This document shows positions 33,104 to 41,889 of a DNA stretch of 64,000 nt, one piece after another. The first letter of the stretch is position 1; every line of letters begins with the position of its first letter. Position numbers and translations under genes: made by a program. The stretch is from Bacteroidales bacterium UBA4788 (GTDB taxonomy: Bacteria; Bacteroidota; Bacteroidia; Bacteroidales; VadinHA17). The notes beneath the pieces are model-generated. The model had not been told where the DNA came from. It did no database searches and saw only the letters and a program-made list of their open reading frames with translations. The stretch is from NCBI GenBank assembly GCA_002402965.1, contig DHGW01000092.1, forward strand, positions 55,779-119,778, given 5' to 3'.

Positions 33104-34224
33104 CTTTTCTTTTTATCTAGTGAAAGCAGCCTGTAGAAATTGTAAAACAGTTCCGTATTCTCCTGTATTCCCGTGAATGTCATGGCTCCGGGCCCGTATG
33201 CAAACACCGGGACCATTACGCCTGAGTGTCCGGTGAAGCTGAAGGCTCCCTTAACCTCCCTCTTTTCAAGATCGCCTCCTGTTATGCTCATCCCCCCTGT
33301 CTCGTGATCAGCGGTGACAACAATCAATGTTTTACCGTCTTTATCCGCGAATTCACGGGCCACAGCTACAGCCCTGTCCATATCGAGCACCTCGTCGGTA
33401 ACCATCTTCGTTTCATTGCTGTGACCGGCATCGTCAACCTCCGATCCTTCAACCATCAGCACAAAACCCTTTCGGTTGCGTGACAGCACTTCAATGGCCT
33501 TTGCTGTTGCCTTCGCAAGGTATTGAGGATCTCTCCCCTCAAACAGCCTGGGCATGTCATCCTGCGACATGAGTCCCGCAATACGGGTTGCCTCTGATGC
33601 TACGAACGATTCAAGGTCATAGGTGACATCATAACCTGCCCGTGACAGCATCGAAACCACATCCTCCGACCGTTTAAAGCTGCCTGCAGAATCTAATTGC
33701 GCCTCGAAATACTTCCTGCCGCCGCCTATGAAGACTTCTGCGGTTCCGCCTGCATACCAGGCTGCAATGGCACTGTAATCATAGCGCTGAGGGACGTGCG
33801 CAGAGAAGGCTGCAGGAGTGGCATCAGTAAGAGAACTGGTGCAGACTATGCCGGTTGATTTTCCCGCAGTACAGGCATGTTCAAGAAGAGTCACCAGGAC
33901 AGTGCTGTCAGGTCTCACTGAAATCATCTTGTTGTTGGTCTTCTCACCCGTGGCCAGCGCAGTGCCGCCGGCCGCCGAGTCAGTGGAGTAGCTGTTGGCC
34001 GAATGTGTCCTGCTGAAGCCTGTAACCGGGAAGGCGGGGAAGGTCATACTGTTACCTGAGACGGTCATCGCCGCATAAACATGTGACACACCCATGCCAT
34101 CACCAATGAACAATATCAGGTTAAGGGGCTTCTTCCTTACACTGCCAGCCGATGTCAGTGTCAGAATGACAAGTAAAACGGCAGTAAATCTTAAAAATAT
34201 CTTCATACGAAACAATCGGTTCAT
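33100..34224 (-). CDS. Alkaline phosphatase
   Basis: A 374-residue exported phosphomonoesterase of the alkaline phosphatase superfamily. The metal and nucleophile signatures are visible: LILFIGDGMGVSH near the start, TDSAAGGTALATG with the catalytic Ser, VEGSEVDDAGHSNE, and VTADHETGGM. The start at 34224 overlaps the upstream stop as TAATG; a second ATG six codons in would give a tidier signal peptide (MKIFLRFTAVLLVILTLTSA). It is the third phosphatase in a row in this operon. Confidence 0.93.
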   Translation of the reverse strand: MNRLFRMKIFLRFTAVLLVILTLTSAGSVRKKPLNLILFIGDGMGVSHVYAAMTVSGNSMTFPAFPVTGFSRTHSANSYSTDSAAGGTALATGEKTNNKMISVRPDSTVLVTLLEHACTAGKSTGIVCTSSLTDATPAAFSAHVPQRYDYSAIAAWYAGGTAEVFIGGGRKYFEAQLDSAGSFKRSEDVVSMLSRAGYDVTYDLESFVASEATRIAGLMSQDDMPRLFEGRDPQYLAKATAKAIEVLSRNRKGFVLMVEGSEVDDAGHSNETKMVTDEVLDMDRAVAVAREFADKDGKTLIVVTADHETGGMSITGGDLEKREVKGAFSFTGHSGVMVPVFAYGPGAMTFTGIQENTELFYNFYRLLSLDKKKR

Positions 34225-35951
34225 TAATTGCCAAAAAGAAGCTTTCTCTCGCGCTTCTCTGCCTCCGCAGCCCAGTCAGCCGGAACAATGCTCCATTCAC
34301 TCATGGGAGCGGGACTGATCGTTCCCTTTGTCCGTATCCACTCAGTCATATAATGCCGCAGGTCGCGTTCGGTTGCAGAGATGATTCTTCTCTCCAGCTC
34401 CTTCCCGGTTATGCCGGCTGCGGGGAAATGCCCGCCACCGCCGTTTGCCCTGTAAGAGTTCACTGCCACGGTGTAGGTGGCACTGTGGCTGAAAGGTGTG
34501 CCGTCACTGAGAGATGTGATATTCACCCTTGCGCCCTGGGGTTTGCTTACATCAACCGTATAACGAATACCCATTGCGGATTCGAAGTTATAGGAGGGGT
34601 TCCGGAGCCTGGCCGTACCGTTGATCATGACGGGCGAGCCGCTGTCATCAAATCTGTAATTCAGCATGTAGTCACTGCTTTTCGACATGGTCCCGAACCA
34701 CTGCACTGCTGCATGCTCCAGGTGACGGTCAATCTCCCCGCCCGTCATGTTCACGGTGTAGAGAAAATTCTCAAACCGGTAGAGGCGATACATATCCCTG
34801 ATCCTCAGGTCACCCTTATCTATGCTCTGGTCAAAGGAGAGCGGGGCGGCCATTGATATCTGCGCACCGGTTAACTCGATCTGCATGAGATGGATCAGAT
34901 CAACGAAGGCCGAAGGTCCAAAGAATGCATCACGTGTTGTGGCCGTGGCTGTTGAACGGCCGATGACCTCCGAGGTGTACTCGCTGAGCCTGTCAGAAAC
35001 ACCCCTGTACTTCTTAAGGAAGGCAGCCGATTCAGGCAGGGTGTTCATTGGTATGATCCTTCCGCTTAATTCCGGATTGAGACTTCCGTCTTCCTGCTTC
35101 TCAAAATTTACCGTAACATTCATCAGTGCACCGGCACGGCTGCCGCCGTCAAGAACCAGAACATTCTCCCCGGCGCTGTTGGTTACCTCTTTAACCTCTT
35201 CCCTGTGGTCATGGCCGCAGAAGATAACATCAAACCCTGGCACATTCATAGCCACGGAGAGGGTGCTGTTCTCATCATCCCCCCTGTCTCTCTCATCACC
35301 CATGCCCGAGTGAAAGAGACCGATAACCAGGTCTGGCTCCTCACCAAGCATGACCGGCATCCACTTACTGGCAGTGGAGACCATATTCTCAAACCTGATA
35401 CCCCGGTAGAGTGATTCGGGCAGCCAGCGGGGGACTGACGGAGTGATCAGGCCGAATACCACTACCTTAATTCCCTTCCTTTCAATCACAGTGTAGGGCT
35501 CGAAGTACGGTTCTCCGGTTCTGATATCGACAGCATTGGCGGCCAGCATCGGGAATCTGTACTCCTTTCTTACACGGTCATAGACCTCGTGGCCTGCCTC
35601 AATATCATGATTACCAACGGTGGCTGCATCATAGCTAAGATGGTTCAGAATATCAGCAATAATATGGGGTTCCGAGGTCTCAACGAAGTTATAGTAGTAT
35701 GCAAGGGGATCACCCTGCAGTATATCGCCATTATCAAGAAGGATCATATTTTCCTTGCCGCCGGCCTCCACAATTGATGCAAGATTGGCAAGCGACCGGT
35801 CTGTGGCTTCACCCTCCGTGTTATCGAAGGGAAGCAGCATACCGTGAAGATCGGTGGTGGCATAGATCTCCAGCTTGTTCTCATTACTTACGCATGACAG
35901 GGTCAGCAGGCCGGCCAGCACAGCAATCAAAAAATGAGGTGAATATTTCAT
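34224..35951 (-). CDS. 5'-nucleotidase / 2',3'-cyclic phosphodiesterase family lipoprotein
   Basis: A 575-residue lipoprotein (LTLSCVSN, Cys20) of the UshA/CpdB family. The N-terminal metallophosphatase domain has ATTDLHGML, LLDNGDILQGDP, TVGNHDIEAG and FCGHDHRE, which together provide the two-metal site. The C-terminal ~250 residues are the 5'-nucleotidase substrate domain (NSYRANGGGGHFPA near the end). It would release phosphate and nucleosides from nucleotides outside the inner membrane. It lies 11 bp or less from its neighbours on both sides. Confidence 0.92.
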   Translation of the reverse strand: MKYSPHFLIAVLAGLLTLSCVSNENKLEIYATTDLHGMLLPFDNTEGEATDRSLANLASIVEAGGKENMILLDNGDILQGDPLAYYYNFVETSEPHIIADILNHLSYDAATVGNHDIEAGHEVYDRVRKEYRFPMLAANAVDIRTGEPYFEPYTVIERKGIKVVVFGLITPSVPRWLPESLYRGIRFENMVSTASKWMPVMLGEEPDLVIGLFHSGMGDERDRGDDENSTLSVAMNVPGFDVIFCGHDHREEVKEVTNSAGENVLVLDGGSRAGALMNVTVNFEKQEDGSLNPELSGRIIPMNTLPESAAFLKKYRGVSDRLSEYTSEVIGRSTATATTRDAFFGPSAFVDLIHLMQIELTGAQISMAAPLSFDQSIDKGDLRIRDMYRLYRFENFLYTVNMTGGEIDRHLEHAAVQWFGTMSKSSDYMLNYRFDDSGSPVMINGTARLRNPSYNFESAMGIRYTVDVSKPQGARVNITSLSDGTPFSHSATYTVAVNSYRANGGGGHFPAAGITGKELERRIISATERDLRHYMTEWIRTKGTISPAPMSEWSIVPADWAAEAEKRERKLLFGN

Positions 35952-35961
35952 ATTGTACAGT

Positions 35962-37260
35962 TCATTTTGTTTTTACAGCTGCAGGAACACTCATCATCTT
36001 CCTGCCGTTTTTCATCCTGGTAAGCATAAACTGGTCGGCCAGTTTACCCGAAGCGTCGTAAGCACTGTACTTAAGCCTGGTCCCGTCTACTGTCACTACC
36101 TGCCACAGCTGGGTGTTTGTAAGACCGACCTGCCACCATTGCTTCGCATCCTGCTGATACTGCTTGGAACCGCTTACGGAGACCACATAGACAGGGCCTG
36201 CCTCGTTGCCCCTCATTTCCCTGCCTTCAGGCATGATCATTCCCCTGGCATATGTATGGTCGTGCCCCGTTAGTACCAGGTCTACCCCGTACATGTCAAA
36301 GAGCGGCTTGAGATTCTCCCTGATTACCTTGTTGTCTCTCCTGGCTGATGTCGAAAAGACCGGGTGATGGAACATTGCCACGGTCCAGTTGCATGGATTG
36401 TTACGCAGAAGTCCTTCCACCCATTCCGTCTGAGCCCGGGCAATTGCTTCATTTCTGATCATCTTATCAGAATTGATAATTATGAATCTCACTCCCTGAT
36501 AGTCCACTGTATATGCCGTCTCCTCCAATCCTGCCGGGCCGTTTTCGGGGAGAGTGAATCCTGCTCTCCAGTACCTGTTAAGATCTCTCTTCTCCCTGTC
36601 CGCAGGGTCATAAAACTCATGATTCCCCGGTGTGGCCAGCACTGGCAGTACCGAGGTGATGAATCCTGCTGCGGCATGCCAGTCGCCCCACTCATCGTTA
36701 TGTAGTGTTCTTCCCGATCCGCCGTCAACAAGGTCTCCGGCAAAAAGCATCAGGGCTGCATCAGGTGTTGACCTGAAAGCCTGTCTGATCACCCTGGCGT
36801 AGAGCGATTTGCTTCCAATCTGGGAATCGCCGAAATATAGAAATGTTAATGGAGCGGCGCCTGTCTCTGCTGTTTTGAAGGTGAACCACTCGCTGGCGTC
36901 CGGGACTGAACCGACGCGGTATGCATAGGTTGTCCCTGGTGTCAGCCCGGTAAACCGGACGGAATGAAACCTTCCCGTAACTCCGTCACCTTCTGCATCC
37001 TGCCACGTGCCTGCCACAGTAGTAGCTGAGTCGGCAAGGAATATTGTCGGCAGATTGACCGTGATCTGTGCCAGGCTCTCCATCACTGTTGTGTCCGTCC
37101 TCCAGGTAACGGCCATTGATGTGGCCGGGTCTCCGTTGAGGTTCAATACAATCCTGTCAGGTTCAGGTGACGGAATATACTTTGTTGTCCTTTCCTGCGC
37201 AGTTGCCCGGAGGCTGAACAGTGCAACAACAATAAAAGTTATGCTTAAAAAATGCTTCAT
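35962..37260 (-). CDS. Purple acid phosphatase-like metallophosphoesterase
   Basis: A 432-residue exported protein (signal 1-21, ending ATAQ). An FN3-like N-terminal domain typical of purple acid phosphatases (PDRIVLNLNGDPATSMAVTWRT) is followed by a calcineurin-type domain with GDSQIGS, FAGDLVDGG, ATPGNHEFYDP, FHHPVFS and GHDHTYARG. It is first of the five-gene run with the nucleotidase, alkaline phosphatase, queE and PorE-like genes. Three different phosphatases together suggest phosphate scavenging. I see no recognisable pho-type box and no exact -7 consensus upstream. Confidence 0.92.
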   Translation of the reverse strand: MKHFLSITFIVVALFSLRATAQERTTKYIPSPEPDRIVLNLNGDPATSMAVTWRTDTTVMESLAQITVNLPTIFLADSATTVAGTWQDAEGDGVTGRFHSVRFTGLTPGTTYAYRVGSVPDASEWFTFKTAETGAAPLTFLYFGDSQIGSKSLYARVIRQAFRSTPDAALMLFAGDLVDGGSGRTLHNDEWGDWHAAAGFITSVLPVLATPGNHEFYDPADREKRDLNRYWRAGFTLPENGPAGLEETAYTVDYQGVRFIIINSDKMIRNEAIARAQTEWVEGLLRNNPCNWTVAMFHHPVFSTSARRDNKVIRENLKPLFDMYGVDLVLTGHDHTYARGMIMPEGREMRGNEAGPVYVVSVSGSKQYQQDAKQWWQVGLTNTQLWQVVTVDGTRLKYSAYDASGKLADQFMLTRMKNGRKMMSVPAAVKTK

Positions 37261-37343
37261 AATGTTTTTTCAACGTTAACAAACTACCGGCAGCGGAGGC
37301 TGTAAATATATTGAATATTTCCTTGCTGTATTGTAACGAGCCC

Positions 37344-37373
37344 TTGCAGCCGCCGCTCTTTTAACTATTTTTG
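37344..37373 (+). promoter_or_regulatory. Promoter of the NamZ-like gene
   Basis: TTG (37344-37346), 19 bases, then TATTTTTG (37366-37373): a full Bacteroidota-type promoter. Only six bases separate the -7 box from the ATG at 37380, so the transcript should start at or next to the start codon (leaderless or nearly so). Confidence 0.75.
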
Positions 37374-37379
37374 CATTGT

Positions 37380-38558
37380 ATGAAAGTGCTTTCCGGACTA
37401 GATGTTATCTCCCGCAGTCTGCCTTCAGAACTCCGGGGCAAAAGGACAGGCCTTCTGTGCCACTCCTCAAGCATCGCTTCAGATTACAGACATATAACCG
37501 AGATCTTCGCTGACGGTGCCGGTTGCGAGCTCGCTGCTCTTTTCGGACCACAGCATGGCCTTTCCGGCCAGACGCAGGACAACATGATAGAGTGGGAAGG
37601 CAAGGTTGATCCTCATCTGCAAATTCCCGTCTACAGCCTTTACGGATTGCACCGTAAGCCGACGCCATCAATGCTGAACGGGATCGAGGCCCTGGTAATT
37701 GACCTGCAGGATGTTGGAGCCAGGCTCTATACATATATCTGGACTGTAAAGCTTTGCATGGAGGCATGCGTCGAAGCGGGCATCGCTGTGTGGATTCTCG
37801 ACAGGCCAAACCCTATTGGGCGGATACAGGTTGACGGACCGCTCCTGAGGGAAGAGTACTTCACCTTCGTGGGAGGAGCATGCATACCCCTCTGTCACCG
37901 CATGACCATCGGTGAGATGGCCCTCTGGATAAAGGAAAAATATTTCCCCCGCTGCGAGCTTCATGTTATCAGGGCCGAAGGCTGGAGACGTAACTCTTTC
38001 TACAGCGAAACAGGACTGCCATGGGTTCTCCCCTCTCCAAACATGCCTACGCAACAGACTGCTGTAGTCTACCCGGGAACAGTACTCGCAGAAGCCCTGA
38101 ACCTCTCGGAGGGAAGAGGTACTGTCATTCCGTTCGAACTGATCGGGGCTCCCTGGATAGACGGCCGGAGACTGCTCGGAGAGATGCGCAGCCGGAACCT
38201 GCCGGGGTGCCGGTTCCGGATGCACGACTTCATTCCCACGTTCAACAAATATGCAGGGGAATACTGCAGGGGAATCCAGATTCATGTCACAGATTATTCA
38301 GTTTTCAGACCAGTGGCTACGGCGCTGCACCTCTTTGACGCAATCATCCGCACATCGCCTGAAGGCTCCCTGAAATTCAACCCTCCCCCCTACGAGTACG
38401 AATACAATCTCATGCCCTTTGACATCCTGTCAGGCGACGACCGCATGCGCGAAGTGCTGACGAAGGGGCTCTCCATCACGGAAGAGACAGAACGCTGGGA
38501 GGCATCGGCATCAGTCTTCAAATCCGAATTCAGGCAGATTGCTCTATACGAAGAATAG
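37380..38558 (+). CDS. DUF1343 / NamZ-like exo-beta-N-acetylmuramidase
   Basis: About 392 residues from the ATG at 37380; an ATG three codons earlier lies within the expected transcription start region. The DUF1343 family includes NamZ of Bacillus and Tannerella (GH171), which removes non-reducing-end MurNAc from peptidoglycan fragments. Family landmarks: CHSSSIASDYRHITEIF, AALFGPQHGL, VIDLQDVGARLYTYIWT, ILDRPNPIGR, PSPNMPTQQTAVVYPG. There is no signal peptide, so a cytoplasmic recycling role is more likely than a secreted one. One base separates it from the next gene. Confidence 0.88.
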   Translation: MKVLSGLDVISRSLPSELRGKRTGLLCHSSSIASDYRHITEIFADGAGCELAALFGPQHGLSGQTQDNMIEWEGKVDPHLQIPVYSLYGLHRKPTPSMLNGIEALVIDLQDVGARLYTYIWTVKLCMEACVEAGIAVWILDRPNPIGRIQVDGPLLREEYFTFVGGACIPLCHRMTIGEMALWIKEKYFPRCELHVIRAEGWRRNSFYSETGLPWVLPSPNMPTQQTAVVYPGTVLAEALNLSEGRGTVIPFELIGAPWIDGRRLLGEMRSRNLPGCRFRMHDFIPTFNKYAGEYCRGIQIHVTDYSVFRPVATALHLFDAIIRTSPEGSLKFNPPPYEYEYNLMPFDILSGDDRMREVLTKGLSITEETERWEASASVFKSEFRQIALYEE

Positions 38559-38559
38559 G

Positions 38560-39309
38560 ATGCTTACCCCCATAAATATAATTGCACTCTCATTAATCAT
38601 CTTCATCGCATCCATTGTCAGGGGGTTTACCGGATTCGGGCTGGCGCTGGTTGCTGTGCCACTGATACAGTTCTTCATGCCGGTTTCAGACACAGCGGTA
38701 TTTATCGCCTTTATAAACGCAATCTTCTCAATAATCTATTTTCGCAGGTCCAGGGAGATAGTGAGGGATCAGCCCCTTGGCAGGATGGCGTTATGGACCG
38801 GTATAGGCGTGGCATCCGGCACTCTGATTCTGAAGTTCACTAATCCGGTATATATTCAGCTGGTGTGGGGTGTGCTCATAATCTTTATTGTGATAGCGCT
38901 GGTCAGGGGTGTCGACTTCAGGATCAGATCCGATACCTCCGCCATGACCCTGAGTGGTCTGCTCGGCGGTCTGCTAGCCGGAGCAACCGGCATTACCGGA
39001 CCTCCCGTGGCAATAATTCTCTCCTCACTAAAGACTCCGAAGGAGAAATTCAATGCCCTGATCTCTGTCTTCATCCTCTTTGCAGTCTCATATGCACTGG
39101 TGTTTTACCTGATATCAGGACTCGTCAGGACCGAAACCTTTCTGCTTTCGCTATGCTCTGTGCCCGCACTTCTGGCAGGACTCTATACGGGTGACAGACT
39201 GGTTTCAAGGATAAGCCAGCAGACTTTCACCCGCGTGGTTTACATCGTTCTGATCCTGATGGGAGTAATCACACTCTTCAAGGGTGTGAAGGCGCTTATT
39301 ATAAATTAA
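38560..39309 (+). CDS. TauE/SafE-family membrane permease
   Basis: A 249-residue inner-membrane protein with about eight hydrophobic segments, starting at the ATG one base after the NamZ-like stop. The family's opening motif IASIVRGFTGFG and the central GLLGGLLAGATGITGPPVAI repeat of the two-fold architecture are clear. TauE/SafE proteins export or import small sulfur or organic anions, such as sulfite or sulfonates; the substrate here is unknown. Tight spacing suggests coexpression with the muramidase gene, without an obvious functional link. Confidence 0.88.
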   Translation: MLTPINIIALSLIIFIASIVRGFTGFGLALVAVPLIQFFMPVSDTAVFIAFINAIFSIIYFRRSREIVRDQPLGRMALWTGIGVASGTLILKFTNPVYIQLVWGVLIIFIVIALVRGVDFRIRSDTSAMTLSGLLGGLLAGATGITGPPVAIILSSLKTPKEKFNALISVFILFAVSYALVFYLISGLVRTETFLLSLCSVPALLAGLYTGDRLVSRISQQTFTRVVYIVLILMGVITLFKGVKALIIN

Positions 39310-39332
39310 GACACTATATCTTCGTTGACGTA

Positions 39333-39950
39333 ATGCTCTTTTCAGATACATACAAAACAATTGACAATGAGGCGAAAGGACTCTTCAAGGACCGTGGAAG
39401 CAGGTTTATTTCACTTGCCATCCCGGTTTCTTCTCAGGAGGAGATAAAAATCAGGCTTGCCGGGCTGAGAAAGGAGTATCACGATGCCAGGCACCACTGC
39501 TATGCATGGGTGCTTTCACCCGACAGGCAGATATGGCGTGTCAATGATGACGGAGAACCGTCAGGAACTGCAGGAAGACCTATCCTGGGGCAGATCAACT
39601 CGCGCGAACTGACGAATGTACTTGTTGTGGTCATAAGATATTTCGGCGGAACCCTTCTCGGTGTGAGCGGGCTGATAAACGCCTACCGGTCCGCCGCCGC
39701 CGATGCTCTGGACCACGCTCAGATGGTGGAGAGACACATCATGGAAAGATGGCTTCTCACGTTTCCCTATATTTCAATGAATGACGTGATGAAGGTCCTA
39801 AGGGATGACTCATGCAAACAGACGGAACACAACTACAGCGGCAGCGATGTCACACTTGAGATTTCCTTCAGGTCCTCCTCATCCGGACAGGTGACAGGAA
39901 GGCTGAACAAAATACCCGGCCTGAAGATGAAATGGCTGGCAACAGTATGA
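39333..39950 (+). CDS. IMPACT / YigZ family protein
   Basis: A 205-residue cytoplasmic protein of the UPF0029/IMPACT family. The N-terminal domain holds the conserved KDRGSRFISLAIPV, HHCYAWVL, DDGEPSGTAGRPIL and VVIRYFGGTLLGVSGLI motifs, and a smaller ferredoxin-like C-terminal domain follows. Bacterial members have no firmly established role; the eukaryotic IMPACT relative acts in translational control. It sits 23 bp after the permease gene. Confidence 0.9.
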   Translation: MLFSDTYKTIDNEAKGLFKDRGSRFISLAIPVSSQEEIKIRLAGLRKEYHDARHHCYAWVLSPDRQIWRVNDDGEPSGTAGRPILGQINSRELTNVLVVVIRYFGGTLLGVSGLINAYRSAAADALDHAQMVERHIMERWLLTFPYISMNDVMKVLRDDSCKQTEHNYSGSDVTLEISFRSSSSGQVTGRLNKIPGLKMKWLATV

Positions 39951-40007
39951 GCCGGCTATTTTTTTAAATAGTTTTAAACATGCGGGAAATTGCAGGGGCA
40001 CTTATAA

Positions 40008-40015
40008 TAACTTTG
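40008..40015 (+). promoter_or_regulatory. -7 promoter box of pyrBI
   Basis: TAACTTTG matches TAnnTTTG, 31 bases before the pyrB ATG. A TTG lies 15 bases upstream, closer than usual. An A/T-rich dyad, CTATTT-T4-AAATAG (39956-39971), precedes it and could be a weak terminator of the upstream gene. I see no UTP-sensing leader peptide. Confidence 0.55.
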
Positions 40016-40046
40016 TCTCAGTTCAGGTACCTAAAAACACAACTTA

Positions 40047-40955
40047 ATGAAGACCAAAAGCTTAGTCTCAATTGATGATCTCTCCACGGAGGAGATCACA
40101 AAGATTCTCAAGCTTGCCGCTGAATTTGAAGAGAACCCAATCCAGGACATTTTGCACGGCAAGGTTGTGGCAACACTGTTTTTTGAACCGTCAACCCGCA
40201 CGCGGCTCAGCTTCGAAAGCGCCGTCAACAAACTCGAAGGCAGGGTAATTGGTTTCACCGACTCTTCCAGTTCGAGCGTCACCAAGGGTGAGACGCTGAA
40301 TGACACTATCAGAACAGTGAACAACTATGTTGACCTGATAGTCATGCGCCATCCAATTGAGGGCAGTGCACGCTATGCAAGTGAGATATCTGCAGTGCCG
40401 GTGATAAACGCAGGTGACGGTGCCAACCAGCATCCCACACAAACTCTGCTTGATCTCTATTCCATACTCAAGACGCAGGGCACGCTGGATAATCTGAACA
40501 TCTGCATGGTGGGCGACCTGAAATATGGCCGTACGGTTCACTCGCTGCTGATGGCAATGTCCCGATGGAAAACATCATTCAACTTTGTCGCTCCGGAAGA
40601 GCTGAAGATGCCTGATGAGTACAAGCTCTACCTCAGGAACCTGGGCCTGGATTACTATGAGACAGCCGACCTGAACGAAGTGATCAACATGGCTGACATA
40701 ATTTATATGACTCGGGTACAGCGCGAACGCTTCTCAGACCCGATGGAGTATGAAAAGGTAAAGAACGCATACGTCCTGCATTACCATATGCTGGCGGATA
40801 CAAAACCGGGAATGAAGATCCTTCATCCCCTGCCACGCGTAAATGAGATCAGCACAGATGTCGACTCCAACACGAAGGCATACTATTTCGAACAGGCTCT
40901 TAACGGTGTATATACAAGGCAGGCAATCATCTGCTCCTTACTCGGATTAAAATAA
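40047..40955 (+). CDS. pyrB: Aspartate carbamoyltransferase catalytic chain
   Basis: A 302-residue enzyme for the first committed step of pyrimidine synthesis (carbamoyl phosphate plus aspartate). Diagnostic motifs are FFEPSTRTRLSFESA (carbamoyl-phosphate binding), VMRHPIEGSARYA, AGDGANQHPTQTLLDL and LHPLPRVNEI. It is followed after 6 bp by the regulatory subunit gene, so the enzyme should be of the allosteric PyrB-PyrI type. Confidence 0.97.
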   Translation: MKTKSLVSIDDLSTEEITKILKLAAEFEENPIQDILHGKVVATLFFEPSTRTRLSFESAVNKLEGRVIGFTDSSSSSVTKGETLNDTIRTVNNYVDLIVMRHPIEGSARYASEISAVPVINAGDGANQHPTQTLLDLYSILKTQGTLDNLNICMVGDLKYGRTVHSLLMAMSRWKTSFNFVAPEELKMPDEYKLYLRNLGLDYYETADLNEVINMADIIYMTRVQRERFSDPMEYEKVKNAYVLHYHMLADTKPGMKILHPLPRVNEISTDVDSNTKAYYFEQALNGVYTRQAIICSLLGLK

Positions 40956-40961
40956 ACGACC

Positions 40962-41429
40962 ATGAAAAATATAAATGACCCGAAGCAGTTGCTCGTCAGC
41001 GCCATCGAAAGCGGAACAGTTATAGACCATATCCCTGCAAGTACCCTCTTCAAGGTTATTAAAATACTCGGCCTCGACAAAATCAGGAACCAGATTACAT
41101 TCGGCACCAACCTCGACAGCAAGACCGACGGCAAAAAAGCAATCATAAAGATCGCCGGAATTTTTTTCGAGGATGATGACATAAACAGGATCGCCCTCGT
41201 GGCGCCTAACGCAAAGCTTAACATCATCCGTGATTATAAGGTTATAGAGAAGCGTGTGGTGGAGGTTCCGGATACAATCACAGCCATCGCCAAGTGCATG
41301 AATCCCAAATGCATAACAAACTTCGAGAAGGTGACAACCCGCTTCAGGGTCATCTCAAAGAAACCGGTGGCGCTAAAGTGCCAGTATTGCGAGAAAATTA
41401 CTGATCAGGAGAGGCTCGAGATCATCTGA
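40962..41429 (+). CDS. pyrI: Aspartate carbamoyltransferase regulatory chain
   Basis: A 155-residue subunit that binds nucleotides and a structural zinc. The zinc ligands are Cys-x4-Cys in KCMNPKCITN and a second pair Cys-x2-Cys in CQYCEK near the C terminus. The N-terminal allosteric domain begins with DPKQLLVSAIESGTVIDHIP. The 3' end overlaps the convergent DUF4293 gene by 8 bp and no terminator hairpin is visible between them. Confidence 0.97.
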   Translation: MKNINDPKQLLVSAIESGTVIDHIPASTLFKVIKILGLDKIRNQITFGTNLDSKTDGKKAIIKIAGIFFEDDDINRIALVAPNAKLNIIRDYKVIEKRVVEVPDTITAIAKCMNPKCITNFEKVTTRFRVISKKPVALKCQYCEKITDQERLEII

Positions 41430-41877
41430 GCCGGTCATACGACCTTACCCTGATCTCATCCTTCAGTATGGCACGGTTTGCAAGCCATGCAAGGATTGAG
41501 CAGATAAGCGGGAACACCGCTTTGATCTTCCAGACCACCGTAACGTCTATCTTACGGTCAAACGTCAGGATATAAAATGCTCCCAGGATAATTGTGCCGA
41601 GGGAGAGTAACAGTACAAGCATTGTCAGCCTCATCTGAAGCGATCTCTTTTTGTAGAAAAAGATCGCCACAAGCGCCAGCACCGGCACCAGTGCCAGAAT
41701 AACCGCCAACGGCCAGATACGCTGGATCACCTCTCCTCCATTTTCAGTCAATCCCCGAAAACCGAGGCTGAAGACAGTCCCGCCTTCAGTGTTGAGACTG
41801 ATCAGGTCGCCGGTCAGTAAGAGTCCCGAAAGAATCGCCACTGCCAGGAGAAACAATGTCTGTATTCTCTGTATCAT
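41422..41877 (-). CDS. DUF4293 family membrane protein
   Basis: A 151-residue protein with four hydrophobic segments (about 8-25, 50-70, 80-105 and 120-138). The start MIQRIQTLFLLAVAIL is characteristic of DUF4293, a Bacteroidota family without known function. It begins 13 bp after the end of the DUF5916 gene on the same strand and overlaps pyrI at its 3' end. Confidence 0.85.
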   Translation of the reverse strand: MIQRIQTLFLLAVAILSGLLLTGDLISLNTEGGTVFSLGFRGLTENGGEVIQRIWPLAVILALVPVLALVAIFFYKKRSLQMRLTMLVLLLSLGTIILGAFYILTFDRKIDVTVVWKIKAVFPLICSILAWLANRAILKDEIRVRSYDRLR

Positions 41878-41889
41878 TTTGGTTTTTAA

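Noticed and set aside
37668..38285. 205-residue open frame on the minus strand inside the NamZ-like gene
   Set aside because: Opposite-strand shadow of conserved DUF1343 motifs.
39956..39971. A/T-rich dyad before pyrBI as a pyrimidine attenuator
   Set aside because: No leader peptide, no pyrimidine-rich pause sequence and no following G/C terminator hairpin.
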